Below are positions 14,975-24,515 of a stretch of 36,340 bases of DNA, one piece after another. A program made the translations under genes and the position numbers. The DNA lies in assembly GCA_040830545.1 (NCBI GenBank), contig JBFOMB010000037.1:1-36340 (forward strand). Direction: 5' to 3'. The stretch's first letter is position 1. The number at the start of each line of letters is the position of its first letter. The notes beneath the pieces are model-generated. The model searched no databases and was not told the origin of the DNA. It worked only from the letters and a program-made list of their open reading frames with translations. The DNA is from HXMU1420-2 sp040830545. GTDB lineage: Bacteria; Pseudomonadota; Alphaproteobacteria; Rhodobacterales; Rhodobacteraceae.

Positions 14975-15388
14975 ATGCCCGACACCATCATTTCCCGCTG
15001 CGAGGCCAAGGGCCTGCGCATGACCGGCCAGCGCCGCGTGATCGCGCAGGTGTTGGAGGACAACGCCGATCACCCGGATGTTGAAGAACTCTATCGCCGG
15101 GCGAGTGCAAGCGATCCCAATATCTCATTGGCCACAGTCTATCGCACCGTGAAACTGTTTGAAGAGGCCGGTATCCTCGACAAGCTGGAATTTGGCGATG
15201 GTCGCGCCCGGTACGAAGACGCCGAACGCGACCACCATGATCACCTGATCGACCTCAGTTCTGGCGAAGTGATCGAGTTTGTCGATGCCGAGATCGAGGC
15301 GCTGCAGGAAAAGATCGCGCGCAAGCTTGGCTATGAATTGCGCGGGCACCGTCTGGAGCTCTACGGTGTCCCGCTGAAAAAAGACTGA
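14975..15388 (+). CDS. fur: Fur-family transcriptional regulator (Fur/Mur type)
   Basis: A 137-residue metal-responsive repressor. The N-terminal winged helix contains LRMTGQRRVIAQVLE and the recognition helix ISLATVYRTVKLFEEAG. The hinge and metal-site segment FGDGRARYED with HHDHLIDLSSGEVIEF matches Fur/Mur proteins of Rhodobacterales rather than Irr or Zur. In this group the orthologue often responds to manganese (Mur) and represses manganese uptake; which metal applies here is inferred. The ATG at 14975 gives the canonical N-terminus, although the open frame extends further upstream. No metal-transport gene is adjacent. Confidence 0.93.
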   Translation: MPDTIISRCEAKGLRMTGQRRVIAQVLEDNADHPDVEELYRRASASDPNISLATVYRTVKLFEEAGILDKLEFGDGRARYEDAERDHHDHLIDLSSGEVIEFVDAEIEALQEKIARKLGYELRGHRLELYGVPLKKD

Positions 15389-15760
15389 TCAGTTGTCCGG
15401 GATCGTCTTGTCCAGGCAATACTGACGCGCCTGCGCCGCCGTCAGCGAGTTCCCGACCAGGTCAACCGAAATTGAAGCAGCAACAACCGCGCCACTGGCC
15501 GGGGGCGTTAGACCGAAACGCACGAAACTGTCACGCCCCTGCCCCGACCGGCCCTGCCAGATATAGATCCTTTGTGAACTGCTGCGCACGGACTGCCCCG
15601 CGCCGCACCAGAAAATCGAGGTGTCAGGTCCGACATTCGATTTCACGTCAAAAAACCCGTTCCCGCGCAGTGTGATATCAAAAGCGTTGGTGTACCCCGC
15701 CAGCGCTCCGCTGGCTGACAGGATCAGGGTGGCGGCCGTCACAGAAATCAGTCGTTTCAT
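15389..15760 (-). CDS. Small exported protein, function unknown
   Basis: A 123-residue protein. I chose the ATG at 15760 (MKRLISVTAATLILSASGALAG), which has a GGGAGAG ribosome site and a clear signal peptide cleaved after ALA at about residue 21; the frame extends to 15814 without support. The mature part of about 100 residues has two cysteines (FWCGAG and QYCLDK, close to the C-terminus) that could form one disulfide. I recognise no domain. Its stop codon directly abuts the stop of the convergent fur gene. Probably a periplasmic protein restricted to related bacteria. Confidence 0.75.
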   Translation of the reverse strand: MKRLISVTAATLILSASGALAGYTNAFDITLRGNGFFDVKSNVGPDTSIFWCGAGQSVRSSSQRIYIWQGRSGQGRDSFVRFGLTPPASGAVVAASISVDLVGNSLTAAQARQYCLDKTIPDN

Positions 15761-15810
15761 GGTTCTCTCCCGTTTGGATGTGCGGGATACGCGCGCTGGG
15801 ATCAGGTGGA

Positions 15811-16854
15811 TCACTTCCGCTTTGGCGCAAACCTCAGGAACAGCGGGATCAGAAAGGTCAGGATGAACAAACGCACCACGTGGCTCGCCGCGACAAAACT
15901 CGGGTTCGCGGCCAGAACCGCGCCCAGTGCGATCATGGTTTCAGCCCCTCCTGGTGCAAAGGCGGCCAACACTGTTGTGACTGGCATGCCCAGATAGGCC
16001 GCCACCGGCAATGCCATTCCAAGGGTCACAAGACAGGCCACAATGATCACTGCGGCAGCTGCCCCCAGAATGCGTGCCACATCCCCAAACTGCAGGCCCG
16101 TAAACCGCGTGCCGATCAGCGCCCCCAACGCCGCAAAGGCTGCATCGCCCAGCCACGGTGGCAAAGACCCGGATGTCCAGCCCAGCCCATGGGAAACCGC
16201 CGTTACTCCCATCGCACCGATCACCAAAGCCGCAGGCACCTTGCATCGCGACAAGCCCTGACCTACCCCCCAACTGATCAGGATCAACACTGCCAAAGAC
16301 AGCCAGTCCAGCCTTGGCCCTCCAGCACTTAGCCCCTGCACCTCGACCCCCATCAGGCGGGCAATCACTGGCACCAGTAAAGTCAATGCCAACAGTCGCA
16401 CAGATTGCACCAAGGTCACTTTGACCACATCCCGGTCCATCGACAGACCCAACGAAAGGACAAAGCTCAGACGCCCGGGTGCCGACGCGAGCACTGCGCT
16501 TTGCCCATCGAACCTGAACCAACGGCGCAGGATCAGCACCCCCACCGCCATATTGATGGCGAGCACCACGCCCAATGCGAAAAAAGCCAAGGGCCAGCGC
16601 AGGATCGATTCGGTTGCCTCAACCGACATGGTTGTCCCAATGCCCACGCCAAGCGCCAGAAAGGCGCTGTCCCGCATAAGCGGCGGAAACCGTAGCGGCA
16701 AACCAGCCAGCCCCGCCAACGAGGTGAAAAGTGCCGGTCCTGTCAGCATTGCAGCGGGGAATGCTGCCGCCTGCGCCACAATCGCACCGACAATGGCAAC
16801 CGCCACTGTCAGCGCGCCACCGCGCAACTGACCTTGATCCACAACTAAACCCAT
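15811..16854 (-). CDS. AbrB-family membrane protein (putative transporter)
   Basis: A 347-residue, very hydrophobic protein with about ten membrane helices, matching the AbrB / putative ammonia-monooxygenase membrane family, which consists of two homologous halves. The GPALFTSLAGL segment near the N-terminus and its counterpart GAMGVTAVSHGLG in the second half, and the late APGGAETMIALGAVL, are family landmarks. This is not the AbrB transition-state DNA-binding regulator. Some members affect export or regulation in E. coli, but no transported substrate is established. Divergent from the EamA gene at 16966. Confidence 0.87.
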   Translation of the reverse strand: MGLVVDQGQLRGGALTVAVAIVGAIVAQAAAFPAAMLTGPALFTSLAGLAGLPLRFPPLMRDSAFLALGVGIGTTMSVEATESILRWPLAFFALGVVLAINMAVGVLILRRWFRFDGQSAVLASAPGRLSFVLSLGLSMDRDVVKVTLVQSVRLLALTLLVPVIARLMGVEVQGLSAGGPRLDWLSLAVLILISWGVGQGLSRCKVPAALVIGAMGVTAVSHGLGWTSGSLPPWLGDAAFAALGALIGTRFTGLQFGDVARILGAAAAVIIVACLVTLGMALPVAAYLGMPVTTVLAAFAPGGAETMIALGAVLAANPSFVAASHVVRLFILTFLIPLFLRFAPKRK

Positions 16855-16965
16855 GTCTGCTCGCTAACACCCGGGCTGACCGAGGCCAAGTCGTGCTTGC
16901 ATCTGCCCGCGACAAGGATCATGGCCGGGGCAAAGCGCATCGAAAGACCGCGAGAGGATAATCAC

Positions 16966-17835
16966 ATGGAAAACCTGCGCGGCGCGCTGTTTATGACGCT
17001 GGCGATGGCCGGCTTTGCCATCGAGGATTCTCTGATCAAGATTCTGGCGACCATTGCCCCCACCTGGCAGATCGTTCTGTTTCTGGGGGCTGGCGGCACG
17101 GTCCTGTTTGGCGCGATGACATTGTCTTCAGGGCGACGCCTGTTCCAAAAGGAAATGCTGCATCCTGCTGTATTGCTGCGCAATCTTGGCGAATTGGTCG
17201 GTGTCATTGGCTTTGTCACCGCGCTGGCCCGATCCGAGTTATCCTCGGCCTCTGCCATCCTTCAGGCCAGTCCGCTGGTTGTGACACTGGGCGCGGCGCT
17301 GTTCCTGGGCGAACCCGTCGGCTGGCGTCGGTGGAGTGCCATTCTGGTAGGTTTCTTTGGTGTCATGCTGATTGTGCGGCCCGGTGTACATGGATTTGAC
17401 GCGAACGCGCTTTATGCAGTGGTCGGGGTTATCGGCCTCGCCATCCGCGATGTTGCAACCCGCCGCGTCCCGGCGGAACTCAGTTCGCGCCAACTCGGTT
17501 TCCTTGGCATGCTGACGGCGATCCCGGCGGCGGCGATCTTGTCGATGTTTTCTCCGGTTGGCTGGGCGGTGTTGCCCGGTTGGGGCTGGGTGACTGTGGC
17601 CTTCATCGTCGCAATCGGAGGTGTTGCATACATCACGCTGATCCAGGCCACGCGCATCGGCGAAATCTCTTTCGTGACCCCTTTCCGTTATACGCGCATG
17701 GTCTTTGCCCTTGCCGCCGGATTGATCGTGTTTGGCGAACGCCCTGATGCGCTGATGCTATTGGGCACCGCGATCATCATCGGGTCCGGTCTCTATACAT
17801 TCTGGCGGGAACGTATTCGCGCAACTGCGGCCTGA
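16966..17835 (+). CDS. EamA/DMT family membrane transporter
   Basis: A 289-residue permease with ten predicted helices in two EamA repeats. It starts MENLRGALFMTLAMAGFAIEDSLIK at the ATG at 16966, with GAGAGG 8 nt upstream. The first repeat closes with SPLVVTLGAALFLGE, and the second with TPFRYTRMVFALAAGLIVFGE, a pattern typical of the RhaT/EamA group. It is clearly different in sequence from the other EamA gene at 13993-14868, so this is not a local duplication. It ends 66 bp before eno. Substrate unknown. Confidence 0.9.
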   Translation: MENLRGALFMTLAMAGFAIEDSLIKILATIAPTWQIVLFLGAGGTVLFGAMTLSSGRRLFQKEMLHPAVLLRNLGELVGVIGFVTALARSELSSASAILQASPLVVTLGAALFLGEPVGWRRWSAILVGFFGVMLIVRPGVHGFDANALYAVVGVIGLAIRDVATRRVPAELSSRQLGFLGMLTAIPAAAILSMFSPVGWAVLPGWGWVTVAFIVAIGGVAYITLIQATRIGEISFVTPFRYTRMVFALAAGLIVFGERPDALMLLGTAIIIGSGLYTFWRERIRATAA

Positions 17836-17901
17836 CGCCCCCTTTCACCTAAGGGAGACCCACAGTAAGAGAGCGCCAAGTTCACACAAAGGACCCTCTT
17901 C

Positions 17902-19179
17902 ATGAGCACCATCATCGACATCCACGCCCGCGAAATCCTGGATAGCCGGGGAAACCCAACCGTTGAGGTCGACGTTATCCTCGAAGACGGAACCATGGGT
18001 CGCGCGGCGGTGCCATCAGGTGCATCGACCGGTGCCTATGAGGCAGTGGAAAAGCGCGACGGTGATGCAGACCGCTACATGGGCAAGGGCGTATTGGAGG
18101 CCTGCGCTGCCGTGAACGGCGAGATCGCGGAGACGCTGGTAGGCTTTGACGCGACCGAACAGGAAGCCATCGACATGGCGATGATCGAACTGGACGGCAC
18201 GCCGAACAAGGGCCGTCTGGGTGCAAACGCAATTCTGGGCGTGTCGCTTGCCGCAGCCAAGGCCGCTGCGGATTTCACCGCTCAGCCGCTCTATCGCTAT
18301 GTCGGCGGCACCTCTGCCCGCATCCTGCCGGTGCCAATGATGAACATCATCAATGGCGGCGAACACGCGGACAACCCAATCGACATTCAGGAATTCATGA
18401 TTATGCCAGTCGCGGCAGAGTCGATCCGCGACGCCGTGCGCATGGGGGCCGAGGTATTTCACACGCTGAAAAAGGAACTCAGCGCGGCAGGGCTGTCGAC
18501 CGGCATCGGGGACGAAGGCGGGTTCGCGCCCAACCTCAGCTCCACCCGCGACGCGCTGGACTTCATCCTGAAGGCCATCGAAAAAGCAGGCTATGCACCG
18601 GGTGACGACATCCACCTTGCGCTGGACTGCGCCGCGACAGAATACTTTAAGGACGGCGCCTATGTCCTTGCCGGAGAAGGCGTAGCCCTGTCACCCGAGG
18701 AAAACGCTGACTACCTGCGCGCCCTGATCCGCGACTATCCCATCATCTCGATCGAGGACGGTATGTCCGAAGATGACTGGGACGGTTGGAAAGCCCTGAC
18801 CGACGCCGTTGGGGACACTTGCCAGTTGGTCGGTGACGACCTGTTTGTGACCAATCCCGAGCGTCTGTCGATGGGCATCGACCGGGGCTGCGCAAACTCG
18901 ATGCTGGTGAAGGTGAACCAGATCGGCTCGCTCTCCGAAACGCTGAAGGCCGTCGATATGGCGCACCGCGCGGGCTACACTAACGTGATGAGCCATCGGT
19001 CAGGCGAGACCGAAGACGCGACTATTGCCGACCTCGCCGTGGCGACCAATTGCGGGCAGATCAAGACTGGCTCTCTGGCACGCTCTGACCGGTTGGCGAA
19101 ATACAACCAGTTGATCCGGATCGAGGAAATGCTGGACGAAACCGCCGAATTTGCAGGTCGCAGCATTCTGCGCGGCTGA
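17902..19179 (+). CDS. eno: Enolase
   Basis: Converts 2-phosphoglycerate to phosphoenolpyruvate in glycolysis and gluconeogenesis. Full length at 425 residues. The N-terminal IDIHAREILDSRGNPTVEV, the loop SGASTGAYEA, the acid/base region GDEGGFAPN, the magnesium-site SIEDGMSEDDW and GDDLFVTN, the catalytic lysine in KVNQIGS and the signature MSHRSGETED...ATNCGQIKTGS are all present. The ATG at 17902 is preceded by AAGGA. It stands as a single housekeeping gene convergent with the TPR gene downstream. Confidence 0.98.
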   Translation: MSTIIDIHAREILDSRGNPTVEVDVILEDGTMGRAAVPSGASTGAYEAVEKRDGDADRYMGKGVLEACAAVNGEIAETLVGFDATEQEAIDMAMIELDGTPNKGRLGANAILGVSLAAAKAAADFTAQPLYRYVGGTSARILPVPMMNIINGGEHADNPIDIQEFMIMPVAAESIRDAVRMGAEVFHTLKKELSAAGLSTGIGDEGGFAPNLSSTRDALDFILKAIEKAGYAPGDDIHLALDCAATEYFKDGAYVLAGEGVALSPEENADYLRALIRDYPIISIEDGMSEDDWDGWKALTDAVGDTCQLVGDDLFVTNPERLSMGIDRGCANSMLVKVNQIGSLSETLKAVDMAHRAGYTNVMSHRSGETEDATIADLAVATNCGQIKTGSLARSDRLAKYNQLIRIEEMLDETAEFAGRSILRG

Positions 19180-19198
19180 CCGCGGTCAGACTTTGGGT

Positions 19199-19214
19199 CG
19201 GGGCACCTGCCCCG
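19199..19214. terminator. Short GC hairpin between eno and the TPR gene
   Basis: A perfect 6-bp stem CGGGGC/GCCCCG with an ACCT loop in the 37-bp gap between the two convergent stop codons. There is no T-run, so Rho-independent activity is uncertain, but the position suits a shared terminator. Confidence 0.4.
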
Positions 19215-19216
19215 GC

Positions 19217-20632
19217 CTATGCCAAAATCAATGACTGCGCCTTGGCATCCGCACGTTCGGCATTAGACGCATCACCAATCCCTCTGAACGCACGCGACAC
19301 GGCCCGCCAGTTTTGCGCGGATGACGGTTTTAATGCCGTCCGTTCGTTGGCCAGCGCCAGCGCCAGATCGAACTGGCCTGCCCTCAACGCAGCTTCCAGC
19401 AAGGTCCAGCCGATGATGTCCCGCTGGGCAAAGCTGCCGCCCAACCGATGTGTCATGTAGCGTACCGGCAGCAGCCGGTCGACGCATTCCTTGTACCGTT
19501 CCGCCTTGAAATCCCGCATGGCCAGGCAAAACGGCATCCCGATCTCCCGGCTCATCGCAACATTCGCGTCAGAGGCCGACTCCAGATACCGCTCATTCGC
19601 GGACAGTAATTTGTCTTGCGCTTCCAGACGGTTATCCGACACAAATGTCATCATCGCGTGTACGTCGTTAAACGCATAAAGCGTATCCTGCGCCGCTGGC
19701 TCCCATTTGTCCGCCAGATGCCCCCATCGATCGCCCGAGGGTTGCCCGACGAGGTTCAGCCGCCACAGCAACGCCGCTGCATCCAATTCCTCGTATTTGC
19801 TGCCATCCTTGCTGCGAGAATCCAGATGGGTATCGAATATCTCGTACACCCGGTCGTACTGCTCCAGATCCAGATGAAACAACGCTGTGTGCCACCACAG
19901 ATGGTTTGCGAAATTTGACGTGCCCCACTGCGTTTCGCGGTCTTTCATGAAGCGCACGCCACCGGTTTGCCGACCCCGCATTTCCATCACGTGACTGACC
20001 GCATGAACCGCGTAAGGATGGTCGGGACGGATCGCCAGCGCCTGCCGCGCCAGTTCTTCCGCATGGGAAAAATCGCGGTTCTCTTCCAGGCCAAAGGCGT
20101 AGAACCCCAACACGAACTCATACCCCGGCACGCTTTCATCCCACAGGGTCGAGGCGCGGGCGACCACGTCCCGCTGCCCGGCAATGTCGCCCAGCAACAC
20201 GTCCGTGTAATGTACCAGTTCCATGGCCAGCAGATCGCGCGGGTATTTGAACAGGACCGCTTCCCATTTCTGCACCGCGCCATAGAAATCGCCGTTCACC
20301 CAGGCCTTTACCGCCTCGTAGTGGCCACGCTCCCGGTCATTGGCCAGCGGCAACAGCTTTTCCGCCTCGGCCAGGGCTGCAACCATGTCCGGATAGATGC
20401 GGGTTTCCATGGACTGTGTCAGCCAACCGGCCTTGAACAGCCACCCCATAATGAAATCTGGATGCGCCTCCAGAACGCGATCAATTTGCGCAATTGCGTC
20501 CCCGCGGAAGGACAGCGACATTTCTATCGCAGTCTCTAAACCGTCGATGGCACCCGCGTCTTTGCAAGATATCGGAACGCCACGGACGTCCTGTCGTGGA
20601 AGGCCCTTGCTGGCTTGCGGTGAAATCGTCAT
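19217..20632 (-). CDS. Tetratricopeptide-repeat protein, TTC38-like
   Basis: A 471-residue soluble protein built of helical repeats resembling the TTC38 family, which is found in bacteria and animals and has no established function. The helical repeats run through most of the chain; the diagnostic region is NFANHLWWHTALFHLDLEQYDRVYEIFD at about 237-265 (seen in two halves), followed by AALLWRLNL. No signal peptide is evident. It lies between eno (convergent) and arsM (upstream, same strand, 129-bp gap). Protein-protein interaction is likely from the fold; a specific partner cannot be named. Confidence 0.85.
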   Translation of the reverse strand: MTISPQASKGLPRQDVRGVPISCKDAGAIDGLETAIEMSLSFRGDAIAQIDRVLEAHPDFIMGWLFKAGWLTQSMETRIYPDMVAALAEAEKLLPLANDRERGHYEAVKAWVNGDFYGAVQKWEAVLFKYPRDLLAMELVHYTDVLLGDIAGQRDVVARASTLWDESVPGYEFVLGFYAFGLEENRDFSHAEELARQALAIRPDHPYAVHAVSHVMEMRGRQTGGVRFMKDRETQWGTSNFANHLWWHTALFHLDLEQYDRVYEIFDTHLDSRSKDGSKYEELDAAALLWRLNLVGQPSGDRWGHLADKWEPAAQDTLYAFNDVHAMMTFVSDNRLEAQDKLLSANERYLESASDANVAMSREIGMPFCLAMRDFKAERYKECVDRLLPVRYMTHRLGGSFAQRDIIGWTLLEAALRAGQFDLALALANERTALKPSSAQNWRAVSRAFRGIGDASNAERADAKAQSLILA

Positions 20633-20698
20633 GTCCCGTCGCCCCCGGTGCTTTGATCGTTCGACACTTGCACCGTGCTACCACAAAGCACGACGATC

Positions 20699-20735
20699 CC
20701 GCCCTGTTTTCTAAGCGTATGGCACGCCAGGGCGG
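20699..20735. terminator. Inverted repeat downstream of arsM
   Basis: CCGCCCTG (20699-20706) pairs with CAGGGCGG (20728-20735) across a 21-nt loop that contains a smaller GCGT/ACGC pairing. It lies 26 bp beyond the arsM stop on the minus strand and before the TPR gene start, so it may terminate arsM transcription. Confidence 0.4.
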
Positions 20736-20761
20736 TCACATCCGCTCACGAAAGCGAGGGA

Positions 20762-21814
20762 TTAGCAGCAGGATGAAGGTGCTGCGTCCTCTTCCACCGA
20801 AGCTACGGCAACTGTGACGTCTCCGGAGCAATCAAACGCTCCGAAATGGGTTGAGAAGTCGCCGATGAAATCAAAATGCGGGGCCAAACGCGTATCCGCC
20901 AGCATCCGCCATGTGTTACCGCATACCGGGAACACGCGACCTTTTTCGATCACGTGGTGATCATCCAGTTGGAACGCCTTTTCCGCGTTTTCGATGGTGC
21001 CTTTGTAGATCACAGCCTGACCGTAATCTTCACACACCCGGTCCAGCCCTTCCAATTTAAACAGGCGCACGGTGCGGCTGCTGAATTTGATCGGCGACAC
21101 CTTGGCCTCCAGCGCGGGGTTCTCAATCGTCAGCGGGCGCGAGGAAACTGTGCGCGGATCGTCAAAGCCGGCACGATTGGCATAGGTCAGGAAGTCGTTC
21201 CAATAAAGCGCACCGGACAGGCATTCGCCATACAGAACCTCGTCCTGCGCCAGCGCGTCGGGGATGCGGCGGTCTGCGTAGACGTCAGCAAAGTACATCT
21301 CGCCCCCCGGCTTCAGCAGGTCATAGACGCCGCGCAACACGGCCTCTTTGTCCTGCGCCAGGTTGATCACGCAGTTGGACACCACAATGTCGAAAGATCC
21401 CGGTTCCAGGTCCAATTCGTCCAGCTTTTCGATAAACCCTTTGTGGAACGCCGTGTTCACCCGCGAATGGCCAAATGCGTCGCGGTGAAACTCCTGATGT
21501 TCGCGCGCGACAGCCAGTTGTTCGTCGGTCATGTCAACACCAACAACCTCGCCCGTGTCACCCACCATGGCGCTCAGGGCGAACACGTCGCGCCCTGCCC
21601 CGCAGCCAAGGTCAAGGATACGCGCACCTTTCAGCACTTCGGGCGCGATCAGACCACAGCCGTAGTAGCGGGTCAGAACCTCGTCATGCAGTTGCGACAA
21701 AACCGATTTCAGCCATCCGGGCATCGCATCCGGCGTGCAACAAGCGTTGGTTTGCAAATCGGCGGAGGACTGCAGAACCTTGCCATAATAGTCCTGAACG
21801 GCTTCGTGTTTCAT
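20762..21814 (-). CDS. arsM: Arsenite S-adenosylmethionine methyltransferase ArsM
   Basis: Methylates trivalent arsenic with SAM, giving methylated or volatile arsenicals. The 350-residue length fits. The SAM motif LDLGCGAGRD lies at about 68-76. Cysteines that bind As(III) in this family are present: the NACC pair (25-26), YYGCG (53), SNCVINL (148) and GECLSGAL (198). The chain ends in two further cysteines. The ATG at 21814 (MKHEAVQDYYG) has a GGGAG ribosome site; longer in-frame extensions lack one. It is not flanked by arsR, arsC or an arsenite exporter within this window. Cytosolic. Confidence 0.93.
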   Translation of the reverse strand: MKHEAVQDYYGKVLQSSADLQTNACCTPDAMPGWLKSVLSQLHDEVLTRYYGCGLIAPEVLKGARILDLGCGAGRDVFALSAMVGDTGEVVGVDMTDEQLAVAREHQEFHRDAFGHSRVNTAFHKGFIEKLDELDLEPGSFDIVVSNCVINLAQDKEAVLRGVYDLLKPGGEMYFADVYADRRIPDALAQDEVLYGECLSGALYWNDFLTYANRAGFDDPRTVSSRPLTIENPALEAKVSPIKFSSRTVRLFKLEGLDRVCEDYGQAVIYKGTIENAEKAFQLDDHHVIEKGRVFPVCGNTWRMLADTRLAPHFDFIGDFSTHFGAFDCSGDVTVAVASVEEDAAPSSCC

Positions 21815-21922
21815 GTGGGGCTCCCGGGGAATTGGCCTGTGTCGTGGCACTCCCTTACGACACAGGCCTTTGGGCGACAATTGCCTGCGGTTTCGAATAA
21901 CTCCGATGTGACCGTCTGCGGC

Positions 21923-21940
21923 GGTGGGTTGGCACCCACC
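21923..21940. terminator. Hairpin between arsM and the dehydrogenase gene
   Basis: Perfect 7-bp stem GGTGGGT/ACCCACC with a TGGC loop, 23 bp beyond the end of the minus-strand dehydrogenase gene. No T-tract follows on either strand, so it is a candidate terminator or 3' stabilising structure only. Confidence 0.4.
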
Positions 21941-21963
21941 CTAAGCAGGTTGGACCGCGCAAG

Positions 21964-24387
21964 TTACATACGCAGTTTCTCGCCTTTGGGATCAAATGGC
22001 GGTTCGTGCAGGATGCGTGCCTTGTGCGGGCGACCCAGCACCATCACCTCCACCTCGTCACCAGGCCCTGCGTTTTTCACATATCCCAACGCCAGCGACA
22101 TACCGACCGAATAACCATAAGTGCCCGAGGTCACCCGCCCGATGCCCACACCGTCCTTGAACACAGGCTCTCCACCCGTTGCGTCCGCGTTGGAGGCAGT
22201 CACGTCCGCTTCGTCCAGCGCCATCAGCACTAAACGTTCACGCGGTTCCTTGACCATCACCTCGGCACAAGCGGCTTTGTTCAGGAAGTCTTTGTTCATT
22301 TTGCACAGCCGATCCAGCCCGACCTCCTGCGGCCAGTATTCAGGTGAGTATTCCCGGCTCCAGGATCCATAGCCCTTTTCGACTCGCAGGCTCATCAAGG
22401 CCCGTGCACCCACCGGCCCGGCACCAAATTCCTTACCCGCCTCGATCAGCGCGGCATAGAGCTTCTCCTGATCTTCGGTCGCGCAATGCAGTTCCCATCC
22501 CAGATCGCCAGTGAACGACACCCGCAGCGCCAGCGCCTCGACACCTGCAATTGTGATCCGCTGGGAGCGCATGAACGGGAAATCCTTGGTCGCAAGCGAG
22601 GCGTTGGTTAGCCGTTGCAACAAATCGCGGGACTTTGGCCCGGCCACGTTGAAGCCGCACATGGCCTCGGTAAAGCTGTCAAACGTCGTGCCTTCGGGCA
22701 AGGGCACCACGTCGTAGAACCGTTTCTGATAGCGCTCCGCCATCCCCGACGACACGATCCAGAATTCGTCCTCGGCCACCCGCGTGACGGTCGCATCCCC
22801 TGCAATACCGCCACGCACGCCGATCAAAGGCGTCAGGCAGGACCGCCCCACCGCCTTGGGCATCGTGTTGGCAAAGACGCTGTTCAGCCATGCCTCGGCG
22901 TCCGGCCCCTTGCAGCGGTATTTGGCAAAGTTCGAGATGTCGATGATCCCAGCGTTTTCCCGCAGCATCAGGCATTCGCGTTTCACCGGCTCCCACCAGT
23001 TCTGGCGGGTAAATCCGTTGGTATCCCTGGCCCCGGGCGCATCGGCAAACCACTGCACATGTTCCCAGCCGTAATTTAGGCCAAAGACGCCGCCCATGGC
23101 CTTTTGCATTTCATACACCGGCCGGGTGCGCAGGGGACGCCCAGCCTCGCGTTCCTCGTTCGGAAAATGGATGGCGAAGCGGTGCGCGTACACGTCCTCG
23201 ACCTTGGCTTTCACAAACGCCTTGTTGTTCGCCCAATGACCAAAACGCGCCATGTCCCAAGGGAACATGTCATACTGCATTTCACCTTCGATCATCCATT
23301 GCGCGCACATCAGGCCCATGCCTGCAGATTGCGAGAAGCCGGGAATGATGCCGTTGCAGCAGAAATAGCCCTTCATTTCGGGCACCGGACCCAGCACCAC
23401 GTTGGAATCAGGCGACCAGATCATCGGACCATTGATCACGCGTTTGATTCCAGCGATCCCCACCGCAGGCACGCGGTCAATGGCGCGCAGCATGTTCTCC
23501 TCGATCCGCTCCAGATCGTCGGGGAACAGGTCGTGGGCAAAATCCAGCGGGGTGCCTTCCTCGGCCCAGAACCGCATGTCGCGTTCATAGGCCCCGATCA
23601 GCAGGCCCTTACCCTCTTGCCTCAGATAGTATTCGCCGTCACGGTCCGCGACCGAGGGCAGACGCCGGTCCATCGCGTCAATCTCAGCAATGGTCTCAGT
23701 CACAAAATACTGGTGCTCGGTCGGCTGAATCGGCAACTCCAGCCCGGCCAGTGCCGCAACCTCGCGCCCCCACAAACCAGCAGCGTTCACCACCCATTCC
23801 GTGTGAATGTTCCCTTTGGGCGTTTCCACAATCCATGTTCCATCCGGCTGCGGTACGGTGCCCGTGACCGGCGTGAACCTGTGAATTTCCGCCCCACGCT
23901 GGCGCGCGCCGACGGCATACGCATTGGTCACGCCTGACGGGTCCACATTGCCGCCATCGGGTTCGAACATGATGCAGCGGATACCGTCAAAATTGACCAG
24001 CGGGTGCAGACGCTCCGCCTCGTCTCGGCTGACCTCGTGGAAATTCATGCCGTACAGCCGCGCCTTCGCCTCCTGCAGACGCAGCTGGTGTTCCCGGTTC
24101 TCGGTCTGCGCTAGATAGAGCGAACCGGGCTTGAACACACCGCAGGATTGGCCGGTTTCTGCCTCCAGCTCCTCGTACAGGTTCATAGTGTAGTGCTGGA
24201 TGCGGCTGATATTGGCGCTGTCGTGCAGTCCATGAATATTGGCCGCTGCGTGCCAGGTGCTACCGCTGGTCAACTCGTCCCGTTCCAGCAGAACGACATC
24301 TGTCCATCCCAGCTTGGTCAGGTGATACAGGATCGAACACCCGATCACCCCGCCCCCGATCACCACTGCCTGCGCATGAGTTCGCAT
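21964..24387 (-). CDS. FAD-dependent dimethylglycine/sarcosine dehydrogenase-like protein with aminomethyltransferase (GcvT) domain
   Basis: An 807-residue fusion. An N-terminal FAD-binding DAO domain (nucleotide loop GGGVIG at 11-16, STWHAA with His46 at the position that carries covalent FAD in dimethylglycine dehydrogenase) is followed by the FAO_M linker and a C-terminal GcvT tetrahydrofolate-binding domain with GCV_T_C. Such enzymes oxidatively demethylate N-methyl amines and pass the one-carbon unit to tetrahydrofolate. The start is the ATG at 24387; an in-frame TTG at 24420 would add 11 residues. Substrate is probably dimethylglycine, sarcosine or a related amine. It is paralogous to the gene at 25528-27942. 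Confidence 0.88.
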   Translation of the reverse strand: MRTHAQAVVIGGGVIGCSILYHLTKLGWTDVVLLERDELTSGSTWHAAANIHGLHDSANISRIQHYTMNLYEELEAETGQSCGVFKPGSLYLAQTENREHQLRLQEAKARLYGMNFHEVSRDEAERLHPLVNFDGIRCIMFEPDGGNVDPSGVTNAYAVGARQRGAEIHRFTPVTGTVPQPDGTWIVETPKGNIHTEWVVNAAGLWGREVAALAGLELPIQPTEHQYFVTETIAEIDAMDRRLPSVADRDGEYYLRQEGKGLLIGAYERDMRFWAEEGTPLDFAHDLFPDDLERIEENMLRAIDRVPAVGIAGIKRVINGPMIWSPDSNVVLGPVPEMKGYFCCNGIIPGFSQSAGMGLMCAQWMIEGEMQYDMFPWDMARFGHWANNKAFVKAKVEDVYAHRFAIHFPNEEREAGRPLRTRPVYEMQKAMGGVFGLNYGWEHVQWFADAPGARDTNGFTRQNWWEPVKRECLMLRENAGIIDISNFAKYRCKGPDAEAWLNSVFANTMPKAVGRSCLTPLIGVRGGIAGDATVTRVAEDEFWIVSSGMAERYQKRFYDVVPLPEGTTFDSFTEAMCGFNVAGPKSRDLLQRLTNASLATKDFPFMRSQRITIAGVEALALRVSFTGDLGWELHCATEDQEKLYAALIEAGKEFGAGPVGARALMSLRVEKGYGSWSREYSPEYWPQEVGLDRLCKMNKDFLNKAACAEVMVKEPRERLVLMALDEADVTASNADATGGEPVFKDGVGIGRVTSGTYGYSVGMSLALGYVKNAGPGDEVEVMVLGRPHKARILHEPPFDPKGEKLRM

Positions 24388-24515
24388 CTTGGCCTTCCCG
24401 ACTGCTGCCTTGTTAAGCAATCAAAGTGACGTTTTTTTCTATCACCCGAATGTCCGTTCGCGACAAAGGCATAGGGTCAGATGTCGGAAGTCTGCGATGG
24501 GTCAATCGGTCGCGA

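Noticed and set aside
13993..17835. The two EamA permeases as a recent tandem duplication
   Set aside because: Their sequences differ throughout apart from family features, they lie on opposite strands, and three unrelated genes separate them.
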